A DNA stretch of 64,000 nucleotides from Marchantia polymorpha subsp. ruderalis (Eukaryota > Streptophyta > Marchantiopsida > Marchantiales > Marchantiaceae), in NCBI GenBank assembly GCA_037833965.1, contig AP031356.1:16700501-16764500 (forward strand). The letters run 5' to 3'. The position numbers were made by a program, and so were the translations under genes. Below, piece after piece: positions 23,201 to 34,300 of this stretch. The notes below the pieces were generated by a model. That model saw only the letters and a list, made by a program, of their open reading frames with translations. It was not told where the DNA came from and did no database searches. The first letter of the stretch is position 1; the number at the start of each line of letters is the position of its first letter.

Positions 23201-26200
23201 AGTCGCATCCCGTGGCTGTGGAAAGCTCCTCGAGTCCGCCTCCCGTGGCTGCTGCAAGCTCTCCAAATTCGCATCCAGCTTCTTTGGAAACCTCTTCGAG
23301 TCCGCATCCCGTGGCTGCTGCAAGCTCGCCAAACTCGCATCCCGTGTCTGCGGCAAGCTCTCCTCGTCCGCATCTCGTGGCTGTTGCAAACTACTCAATT
23401 TCGAAATCCGTGGATGTAGCAAGCTCTTCAAACTACTCAATTTCGCAATTTGTGGATTTAGCAAGCTCTTCAAATTCGCATCCTGTGTCTATAGCGAGCT
23501 CCTCAAACTCGCAGCCAGTGGTCGAGTACGACGTTGAGCGGGTAGTTCACCACCAGAACACCCATGACATCATGTGCCCCGTGTGTGGGTCATGTATCAC
23601 CAAGCGAGTCATTCTGCGGAAGAGGAAGAGAACTGAAATTCCGAAGTATGACTCCAAGTGGGAGGAAATTGATCCTGCCTCTCCCCTCGCCGAGCCAGTA
23701 CGTGAACGCGAACTTGAACCTGAACCTGAACGTGACAGTTGGGGTTGGGGCTGTTTGTCCTGCTTCTCCGTATTTTTCCCAGGTGAGATTCTCGCAATTT
23801 TCGTGCGAAGTGTTAGCATCGCTGCAATTTCATGGACAGCCGATCTTTTTTTCGCTGCTTTCCTCTTGGCAGCACCCCGTTCCAAAGCTTCTGGCGATTG
23901 TTCATGGCATCTTCGTTCTTTGTTGTCCTGTTTGTTCCATTTTGCATTAACGATTGATGTGCTCGTATTCGTTACAGGACCGGAGGCCGAGTCGAGAGAA
24001 AGAACCAGCTGTCTAGAATTCATATGTCCTAAATTTCTATGGCGAACCAATTCACTTCCAGCGGTGGAACCAAGTCGCAACTACCAAGTTGATGACCCAG
24101 GTATGAGCAAACAACGTGGTGTTTGATCCTCTTACAACTTTGCTGCACAGACTTGGAATGAGTAGGACAAATTAAGTGCAGTTCTCAGCTGTCACCTCGA
24201 ATTTCGTGAAGGAGTTTTACTTTCGTTGTTTGCTTTTAGTTGGCAGTGGAGGTAACGCATCTGAATCTTTAGGAAGTGTGCAAATGCTTGCACTCGAGAA
24301 TTCAAGTTTTTGCTCTGAGGTCCTCTCGTTCAAAGAAATCTCAAAGAACCGTTTATCTGAATATTGCAGCACTAGTGGAACCGCTGCTTCCCACAAGCGA
24401 CATCCCCGAGCCTGTCACCCCTCCTACGGTTGAGTCACAAATCCCTGCGACTCGTGAAGATGAGAAGGATTCAGTCAGCTGCTTCGATTACTTGCGCAGA
24501 AACAAGAGTTCTCCGGTCCCGAAGAAACCTCCGCAAGGTAAACCCAAAATCTTCCCAGCAAAGTTGTAGGAGGATCAATTCAGTACGTGTTCAGGCTCGT
24601 CTGCTCGTGGATTGTCTCGGACTGTATCCTACTTTCAGCTTCTAACCGTTTCCGAAAACAATCTGGGCATGGACAGAAGTTAAACCTGAAGTTCCTGTAC
24701 CTCCAGCCGAGAGCGTTGAACAACCTGCATTGCAGGAGGAGGAGCCGCTACCAGTTTCGACCGGGGAGATTACATCACCCGCATCTGAAGGTCCTGAAAA
24801 ACTGTCGATTCCACAAGAGCCCAAGGTCGAGCCGCCTCCACCTGCAGTGTCCACGGTAAAAGTCGACATCGCTGTCAAGGCAGAAATTACACCAGTCCAA
24901 GAGGAACCTGAGATCCAGCAAGAGGAGGTCCGATCTCGAGACTGGTCCAGCGCACAAGTGAACCTAGATGTTCTTACACGGAGCAAAACATTGACAGACT
25001 CCGCCGAACAACCCGACTTGAGGAGCGTCGTGTCGGGATTTGTAGACTCACCAGAAGCACCGAAGGTACTGCCCGCTGATGAGAGAATCAATTGGCTTTC
25101 AACTGTGCCGAAGTTATTTTGGAGAGCTCGCACGACTGAGGGCAAGCCACCACTCGACGAAATTCGTCCACCTTCTCCTGTGAGTGTAATTCTATCGGAG
25201 GAGAAGAATGAACCTGAAGTTACAGATACAGATATTGGCACACCGCCGGATGATGGAGTACGTAGCCCTCCCGAAGAGTCGCCTCCACCGGAGCCAACAC
25301 CATCTCACGACGAGGGCGTCCAGACGCCTGAGCCATCGGAAGCAGCGCAGCCGCTGCCACCAGCGAAGGAAGACAGCAGGTGTCTGCCTCTGTTCAGCAG
25401 TAGGAAACCTTCTTCGATGCCCATCGAGGCCAAGCCTACTATCGTCGTCCACCCACAGCCTTGGAAGATTATGTCGTATCCAGACATGGACACTCTGCAC
25501 CGCCGATCTATCCGTGTCTTCTGGGACTTTGACGAAACTACCACCGTTTCACCTGCGAAACCAAAGCCTGCCCTTCCCTCGGCTGATCGTCCACCTCGAA
25601 AGACTCATTACGTTCCCGTCGAAGTGGACTCTGACGACGAGATCGTTGACATCGGTGAACCCTTGCCGGCAATTGTTGCCCCTGCAGTCGCTCTTCCTTT
25701 GGTGGATGATGGACTTACAACTCCTCTTCTACTAAAATCTCCGAAGGGGCTTTCAGCGCCAGAGCTGCCTCATAAACCGACAGCTGAGCCGTGCTCTTGC
25801 TGCGGCGTCATGGACATTATATTGCCATCTTTCAAGCGGGGCCGTAAACCTGTGGAAACCCCTCCAATTGGTGAGCTCCACACACCAACTTTGCATTAAT
25901 TGTATGCGTTCTATGTGTCGTCAGGGGAGAGAATCTACTCATAGGAATTGACTCAGTAACTGTGAGTCAGTAACTCCTGCAGACACTGCCTATCCTGCAC
26001 TGAAGTTCCAGGAGGGAAGCGAATTCAATTCTCGCTTTTCTCACTGGGACCTCAGTTATCTGCAGATTCTGATATTATTGAAGTCTGCTGAGGAATGACA
26101 TAATCTTCGAAAATGGGCTCTGAAGTTATTTTTCATCCAGAGGATGGCATAGTAGCAAGAGCAGCTGACAGCGTGCCGGCTGGTGTTGTGATTTTCTGCG

Positions 26201-28781
26201 CTTTATAGTCGTTCAGCAAGTGGCATGTCCTTGGAAATTTGGATGGTCATTCAGTTCTCAGTTGTCAGCAAGGTAATGATTGGACCATTCGCGATTGAAG
26301 AGTGCACGGTCACCGGAGGTAACTCACACTTTGCTAAATGTGTTGTCCCTTTCAGAAGAGGTTCCGATCATTGTGCCTCCCGCGGCGGAAGATGCAACAT
26401 CAGCAGCACCTTCGACGAGTGTCAGCATTGAGGCTCCAAAAGAAGAACAGGAGCCTCCTCCGAAAGACGAATACACGTCTTATCAACGGGAGGAGAATCG
26501 CGTCGTGGGGCACGTTGTGACGGTCACCACGACTGTAAATGTGAAGAACAACATCGAACAGTCTATCGAGGTTCAGAAGAACGTGACTCACTTTGAGACG
26601 CAGTTCGACCAAAATAAACACATTCTTTCCTCTGAAGTGGTCGGTGCGGAAGACTTGAAGCAGCCGTTAACAACAATCGCAGACCAGGAGGAAGAGGTTG
26701 CAGAGGGTGAAATTCAAGCGGACCCACCACTCATTAGAAAGAAGCCGGAGGGAAAATCGCAGACGAAAGCCAGCGAGATAGCCCAGGCCTTGATGAACGA
26801 AGCCTCGACCCGAGACAAGCCAGATCATCAAGTTGACACTCGCGTCCACACTCCGTCCGAGGCAAGAGAACGTGAGCGATCATGCTCTTGTCTCCCTTTC
26901 ACTCTGCCGATGCTGTCCCTATCTTGGGACCGAAAGAATGACAGGGGCGGTGAGTCCCATCACATCTTGGACATGACATATTTGTAATAGCTCGCAGGCG
27001 TTACTTCGTCCTTCCATCGTCCCCTTCTACCTTTTATCTAGACGCGTTGCTTAGTCGTGTCCTCTTTCGTCAAAATTTGTTTTGCTTGATTCCAAGTAGT
27101 GAGTCAGTATGGCTGCAGCATCTCTTGCTTCGTGTGGGATGAAATCCTACAATGGGCAAGAGTCATTCGTTAAAGTATTCCTTCATCTACCTTTGAGATT
27201 ATCACATTGGACTTTGTAAAGACTCCATGCTAACATAACATTGAACGCCACCTCATGAAGCCCCGTAATTGTGGGCAGATGGATGGGCCTAGTGTTTAGA
27301 TTACTGCCCTCTGTTCTTGTAGATTGTTCACTCTGCTCTAGCGGAATTTCAGGCTTGCTTCTTACCCTTCTGACCCTTATGAAATTTGCTGAATATGAAT
27401 CAGAGTTTGATGAGCTGACAAGACCACTTCTGGGAGGTCAACAACAAACCCTGGGGCAGCACCCGGAGTCCATCATTGACATCCCTCCTGCGCACGCTAC
27501 AGTTTCGGGCACGACTCCTCTCACCCCAGGAAGAATTGCTCCTGCTGCTTCCGATGGTTTCGAGGTCGTGAAGAGTATAGTTTACGGTGGACTTGATACC
27601 ACCCTCATCAGTCTCGGAGTCGTAGCTTCTTCCACCGGAGCCGACGCTAAGACAAGTAAGTCCCAACAACCACTAATGATGCGCCTGTGTGCAATTCACA
27701 GTAACGGAGCAGCACTTTCCCAAGAAAACTCTGAATCACGTGACGTAAAAATTTGCGACTTGCTATTTACCGATTTTAGAACACAGAGTTCCAAATTGAC
27801 ACAGTCAAAATTTAAATTAGAGCTATATGCATCGACAGAGTATCGACTGTGTATAACTTTGAGCCACTCACTTCGCTTGAAGGGGAGGTATTGACAAAGA
27901 GTTTTGATTTTATGCAGGAACGGTCATCATTATGGGTTTGGCCAACCTCATCTTCGGCTTTTTCCCCTTTCTCGGCATCGTAAGAAATCTTCACACTCGC
28001 CCATTGCTCTCTCATTATTCTTCTGTCTCGAGCATACACCCATCGTAGTTCGCCTTGAAATTATATTCCTTCAGTAATGTGTACTGTTACAGTCAAAAAC
28101 CAAGATGTAAATATTGGTCTAAACTGAAGATAAACTCCCTAAACTGATACACAGAGTAAGTCTATCATCGGAAAAGGATCCGAAATTACTCAGAAAACTA
28201 ATTTCAGAGTTGGCTTCGTGAATGAAAACAGTAGGCTTAAAACATCAGAATGAAGACGATTGCGTCCTCATTCTCATTTGAGTCAAGCTTACGAAGACGA
28301 TTGCGTCTTCGTATGCTTGACTCGAATGTTAAAAATCCGAAGTTCTTTCAGGAACGAAGACTGTCTGAATTTGAATAGCTGAAAGAGGTGATATTGTGTT
28401 GGTCGCTGTTGTGTTTTGCAGATATCAAATCTATACAGATCTGATAGGGCGCAATTTAAGCAGCAAGTCGGCCCAAGTTTCAGATTCAACGGGTTTCTCG
28501 CAGTATTCTCTTACATATTGTTCGGTTTGATGCCTCCGCTAACTTACGGTTTCAGCTTCCGCAATGAGAGTAACAGGGACTACAAGATGGGTGCGACTAG
28601 TTTGCTCGCCCTCTTTTGTATAATTCTGCTGGGCTGGGGTAAAGCGCGTGTAACATTTCAAAGTGCTTTTAAACTAATATCTACACTAATCACGACAGGA
28701 TTTGTTGGAGCCATCGCTTGTTACCAAGCAGGAGACTACGTCTCAATGCTTTTAGATTACATAGGATTCGACAGTGTATAA
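20268..28781 (+). CDS. Giant MEB-like (VIT1/CCC1 family) membrane protein with zinc finger and long repetitive N-terminal region
   Basis: Ten coding exons join in one frame (1,920 aa): 20268-20523, 20792-20956, 21275-23782, 23978-24100, 24370-24537, 24677-25870, 26356-26949, 27323-27655, 27918-27979, 28422-28781. Visible parts in order: a Ser-rich start; a C-x2-C-x16-H-x3-C zinc finger (C90, C93, H110, C114); a long Asp/Glu/Ser-rich stretch; Ser-Pro repeats about 727-891; the box CPVCGSCITKRVILRKRKR (from C908), which I recall from plant MEB proteins; then Cys/aromatic boxes. The C-terminal domain (~1749-1920, FEVVKSIVYGGL, MGLANLIFG, LMPPLTYGFSF, several membrane segments) matches Arabidopsis MEB1/MEB2. 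Those are ER-body membrane proteins related to iron/manganese transporters. The large metal-binding loop of true VIT1 proteins is absent. Arabidopsis MEBs are far shorter, so the N-terminal size is unusual. Transport activity here is inference. Confidence 0.85.
23032..23525 (+). repeat. Ser/Pro coding tandem repeats in MEB-like exon 3
   Basis: The coding sequence repeats phrases such as SSPKSHPVAVESSSSSPP. The best-preserved units are 66 bases (22 codons) apart: matching AAGCTCTTCGAGTTCG copies start at 23091 and 23157. More diverged 16-22 residue units follow to about 23525. The repeat stays in frame, so it is tolerated or selected as protein. It is predicted to be disordered and rich in possible phosphorylation or glycosylation sites. 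Length variation between individuals is likely. Confidence 0.85.
23783..23977 (+). other. Stop-free in-frame intron (possible exitron) of the MEB-like gene
   Basis: This GT..AG intron is 195 bases, a multiple of three, and has no stop codon in the gene's frame. Retention would add 65 residues, including the hydrophobic runs LFFAAFLLAA and LTIDVLVFV. Splicing is favoured because it joins the CLSCFSVFFPG box directly to the next Gly/Pro-Glu segment with the gene's usual phase-1 junction. A retained form is possible. Confidence 0.55.
28280..28323. repeat. Hairpin in the last MEB-like intron
   Basis: Twenty-base arms (GAGTCAAGCTTACGAAGACG and its complement with one mismatch) enclose the loop ATTG. 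A related GAAGACGATTGCGTC copy lies just upstream at 28252-28267, so the arm seems to derive from a local duplication and inversion. Confidence 0.75.
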
Positions 28782-31379
28782 TACCAAACGCGTTGTCGTT
28801 ATGAGTTTAGGAACTTATGATCCTCTAGACCTACCCTCACCTTGATACCGCTGTATGAAGGCCTTTCACCTTGGGTGGTAGATTAATGTCCCCTGCAGTC
28901 TGTTACGAGATATTGTTGTTGTTCTAGTACAACAATATCTACGGTACTCCCTCACACCTCTGGAGATTGTTGTGCTCCATTATTGAGTGGGAGGTGTTAT
29001 GGAGTGAGAACTGCAGTCACCAAAGCTAGTAGCCATATATAACTGAATTTTCTGATCTCAGTTTTCCTCTGCCGAGCGACCTGTTTGCTGGAAGAAGAAT
29101 TTGGAGGAAACGAATAATTGAAGGCGGAAAGTATTCGAAATCACACGTCCTGGAAATCACACGTCCGGGAATTGTGCGTTGCCTGTTGTAAATTGAGCTG
29201 TGATCGAGTCTATAAAGCAAATTTTTTCAACCAAACTTTCTCGTTGTTTGTATGGAGTTTGTAGTGATCAAAACGTCAACTCTTGGTCGATGTGCATTTA
29301 TCTTGTCCTCACCCAACTTCGCACTTTACGAGGATTGCAATATTCGCTGCTACCTCTGAACTCGTGATGTTCCTCCTGCGTTGATTGGACAGAGCTTTGG
29401 ATTGAGTATTTATAATTCTTAAAAAAGTCGAGATATTCTGTTTTCCTGCAGTTAGGCAGATAGTTCAATTGAGTTATGTTTCGAATCGTATTACAGCGTC
29501 TTGGAGGAATCCGTAAGAAAGTATTCGAGAACGTTTTATAATCTGCGCGTAGTGTAACGTAGCCATCCGACTTATAAGTGAATCGAAATGATTTACTTCG
29601 ACCTGAAGAAAGTATTACAAAATTTATAGATCATTTCGATGTTGACGCGGTTACTCGGCATTTTCGCGGGTGAAAGCACCAATATAAGTTTGTCCCGAAA
29701 TGTCATGCTCCTTGGTGTTTTTTCTTAACTTTGAACCTTATTCGTACTTGATATTCTTCTAGTGTCTATTGGTGAGGATGCCAAGAGCGCTGCAACTGTA
29801 AGCTTCTCTACGTTGGAACCTGGTAGTTCATATTCATTCGGAGCGGGATTGGTACCTCCAATCTATGTTATTGGATATGTACCTGGAACCATGTGTACAC
29901 GGGATGATTCATGTGAATTCTATGTTTGATTATTATGAATAAAAATATTAACCTTAAGATTCTTTTTCGTCCTTACATCTTTAGGAGATGGATCTTTTAG
30001 GCTTGATGAATTCGTTGGTTTAGTATTGATAGAAGTGAAGGTATTTATAAGTTATGTGACGATGAATATATTGAATATGTATGTAATATCATTTTTACTC
30101 AGAAATGAAATTTGTTTATATTTTAATGTGTAAAATTTATTTTAGTACTTAAAGTTAGTTTTTTTATTTATATATAAAGTATATCATTAATTATCGTTCT
30201 ATTATTCTTAAAATTAAGTAAGGATTGACTTTTGGGATCGTTTCACTTGTTCTATTGAATTCTAATTATTTATATAAAAAAAACTAGATGAGATTTTTAA
30301 ATAGAAATTATGATACAATATAAATAATATCAAACCAAATCTTCGCAAGTTATTGTTCTTGAAGGAAATCAAAAGATTGAAACTTTCTCTCAATCCACTT
30401 ACAATCACGAGATTGACGATTCTCAGGTTTGTGATCAATCTACATGGGACATTTACGGTGGAGAGAATTAATCAAAAGAATAACATGTTTGAGAGGACTC
30501 ATCAAGCGAGACTTACATGGACGAACATAGAAGGGAATATATGGGGCCAGGTCCCAATACCATCCCAGTGTAAAACTTGCAAAATATCTGTAAGAGATAT
30601 CTACAACAGGAAATTCGAAACCCGATTGCAGAGCTTAAGAGTTTTCTTCAAAGCAATGAAATCGCAAACCTCACCTCCTTCAAAGTATATACAAATCCCG
30701 GGAAAGAAAAACAAATCACTCACAGCTCTTACAACTCACGGAATTGTTTCCACATACACCCGATATATTTTGAAATCATGATGGACAGATCAATGAGTTT
30801 GGAGGCGCAGATTGAATATGGCTCCATCGCTCAATCATGGTACGGTCGGTCCATTTGATGGTGATGGTGAACTCGTCTCGAGAAAGAAATGACCCGTGAC
30901 ATGAACCACTGTCACACCCTCCTCTAGTCCTCATGGTGCTGATGGTGATTGGTACTCCGTATGCCATTGAATCTGCAATCGTTGCTTCGGTACGTAGCTC
31001 ATTCTCCCTCGGTGACATCTCGCAGATGAACGGCGAGATCTCGGTTTTCATGGCATCCAAGAAGATCTGCCGTCAAAACTCATTCGGTGGAGGAAGTATA
31101 AAGCGTTTGCTTGTGACGATCAGCGGTTCGGTTACACGCAATTAATATGATCTGCAACATACACCTGACCTCCATCTCTACGGAATGATTGCAGATTTGA
31201 TCTGGGATCAAGTAAGTGTATTTTCCTTCAGCTTAAAAGCTTCGCTAAGCTTCCATTTGGCAAGTATTAGAATTTCACTCAGAGGAATTAAAAGATTTGG
31301 TTGCGACTGGAGGACTGGTGGCAGCTTTTGCCGCGCGACTGTTGGATGTCGTGTTGGTCTGACGGACAATTCTAGGACG
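28782..31379. other. Spacer between the MEB-like and helicase genes
   Basis: Holds the 3' untranslated region of the MEB-like gene and the upstream region of the helicase gene. A 12-base-arm inverted repeat (AGATATTGTTGT..ACAACAATATCT) lies at 28908-28940. From 29930 to 30340 the sequence is AT-rich. A 142-codon open frame at 30353-30781 (+) has no recognised similarity and is not called. Confidence 0.45.
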
Positions 31380-34300
31380 ATGGCGGCGGCGATCTTACAC
31401 GTTTGCTCGTCTCCCGAACGCGAAGTGGACGTTGGAATCGGAGTGCCGCCAAATGGCCGAGGAAGTGCGGAAGCGCCCGAGTCTTCTTCTTCGAGCGGCG
31501 GGTGTCGTTCTGGTATGTCGTCGGAAGCAGAGAACGACATGGCGACGACAAGAATTCGGTTTGCACCTACCGACTCGACGTTGCCTGTCCCGTGGAAAGC
31601 CCTGTTGGGTGTGGTGGATGGACACGAGCATGTGTATTTCTGGAATCCTGTCACCAATGTGACGCAGTATGAGAAACCGCAGTCTTCGGTCACTGAAGGA
31701 GACGCTCATGCTACTCGAAATGTGAGATTTTCTTGCGCAATTTTGAGTCGATTATTCTTGTATGATGAGTCGCAGCTTCTTTCAGCACATGGAATTAATT
31801 TTGGGAGTGGCTAGTTATCCCTCACTTTATGCTAATTATCCCTCACCCACAATCAACCATTTACAAACATTAAGCACTCGAAGATGCTCGTCATATTCTG
31901 AAGGAGGTAGCCCCGTGTCCTGGAGGTGCGGTGCTTGTGAAACACAAACGATAGACAGAATCTTCAAACCAGCGACTTCCATTTGACAGTCCATGTTTTT
32001 TCTATGAACTTCGCGTTGAGACACGCACAGAAGTGTAATCAAAGATCGATAACGTACCACAATATTGCCACCTCCAGTTGCTAGGAACTGGAGAGGAGCA
32101 CTGATGAGATATTCTCCACCCTCAAGATGAACCTCCAAAAGTTTTAATTTCTTGTAGGATGAGAGATAACTAGCCGCTACCTTTATTTTTTGTGCTTTTC
32201 TTTCCTTGAGTCGATTTCAATTCTGTTACTTTGCCTCTGAAATGTTTTCTCCTAGTGTAGTGGGAGGGACCGGGGTCTGTCGCTACAGCAAGACGTGAGG
32301 TACGTTCTCATGCACAACCTTTCGTCAATCTCCTCATGAGTCGGGATTTAGCTTCGTCTGAGGTGAAAGTTAAAAACTTTTCTACCGGGATCAGTACTGG
32401 GGATCACAATATTGACTTCTTACAATTTCAATTCATTTGAGGTCTACTTCTTCCAAGATATTATCTACTCAGTACTGATTCATTCCAATGTTTAGCTTTA
32501 AGTAGCTAGGATTTATAACATAATGTGTGCATCAACTTTATTGCCTAGTCTGTTATCTACTTCATGTAACTTCAGCCCACTCTTTCATTGCATTAGGACG
32601 TTAAGTTTTAGCCGATCAATGCACTGGGTACCATAACTGGTTCCTTCTCCTCGTGTTTGAGCACAAGCATTTTCGGGTCTAATATCTTTGTTGCCAAACC
32701 TTTTGTTAGAGCACATTCCGGTCCAATCAATCAGCCGTCTCAAACTGTTCAATTGTACCAAGCGATATTATTTTCTAAAAAAATACCTCTTACCAGCTTA
32801 CGTAGGACTTCATTTTTTATTATTTCGTCGCTAAGAGTAGAAAGATAATCTTGATAGCTCACCAAAACTGCGGGCATCTAGACCAATTGGTTCATTATCC
32901 AATGATATTTTTGTTTTGTGGTTCGAAAATGAGTGACATGATGGTGTAGAATGCGACTCACTTCTTAAACCATAAGTGAGCAATATACTCAAATCTTCAC
33001 GAACAGGCTAGAATTTGCTACTTGATTGATTTCTATCGGAGGAACTGAAGTGGTTTGATACACGGATCATCCTGATAGATGGACAGTTTTGAAATCATTG
33101 AGCATTCTGTCTTTATTATCACTTCATTTCTTGTGCGACACAGCCGATCGGAGTAGAAATCAACAAGAATGGTGCTGACTGGTCTGCAGCTGCCTCTCGA
33201 AGCACTAAAGTCCATAGATCTCATGATGGCGATTCTAGTAGAGGCATCAAACGCCCTTGCACAGGAGAATCACCAGATTCCTTCAAGCGACCGAGATCCG
33301 TAGTCTCATACCCAAGAGTTGACTCATCACCCGAAATCAACGCATACAAGAAGAAACATGAAATTACAGCGCAGGTGAGTGTTAATTCCAATGCACTGAG
33401 TGACACATTTCTCAAATCAATGAAAAAAAAGATCGACACTGACTGGCAATGAATTGCCCCATTGCAGGGAGACAACGTTCCACATCCTTATGTCAGCTTT
33501 GACTCGACAAGCTTCCCCTCAACTCTGTTGCAAGAGGTATGTACTTATTGATTTACATTTGTGTTATCGATACTGGACACTGGGTCGAATTTTAAGGTAC
33601 AATCCTGTCGACTTAGTACTTCCTCAACTGTCGAGACATTTCCGATGTATGCGAATGGGTCATCTCAGGAGCATTTCGAGCTTCGAAGCGAGCGCGCTTT
33701 GGCTTGTCATTATTTTCCTGGTGTGGGTAAACTGACGACGCCGCCGGTGCGATGTTCAAGACATCAGCTCCAACTGGAGCTGATACGTTGGCCGTAATCG
33801 TGGCTGACTGAGTTTAGGGAAAATACACTAGCTTCCTCTCTTAAAACCTGTGGTAGTGAAGAGCATGTCGCTAGAAGCTAAGCTGCAGGATCCCCCTCTT
33901 TCTTGACAATGTTTCCAAGCGTTATGCATGCATGTATGGATGATTCTATGATTTGAGAACCTGCAGCTGAAAGCAGCAGGCTTTACTGCACCATCCCCAA
34001 TACAAGCACAGAGCTGGCCCATAGCGCAGCAGGGCCGTGATCTGGTAGCTATTGCGAAGACTGGATCCGGAAAGACCCTTGGATATTTGGTGCCCGCATT
34101 TCTTCATCTTCGACGTTACCGAGATCCAGCTTTTTGCGGTCCTAACATTCTGGTGTTAGCACCCACCCGCGAACTCGTCATCCAAATTCAGTCGGAAGCA
34201 AAGAAATTTGGCAATTCCTCGAACATATCTAGCACTGTAAGCTACTCTGACCGCTAGCAGCTTTGAGTGCTGACATACTGTATGACAGGAAATGAGGGCT

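Noticed and set aside
21304-24126. A 940-codon single-exon gene starting at 21304
   Set aside because: The frame continues upstream through a good acceptor at 21275 into the zinc-finger exon, and downstream it crosses a clear intron. It is part of the ten-exon MEB-like gene.
31185-31379. Upstream in-frame start for the helicase
   Set aside because: Adds 65 residues unlike the family; the ATG at 31380 has a better context and gives the expected start before the WW domain.
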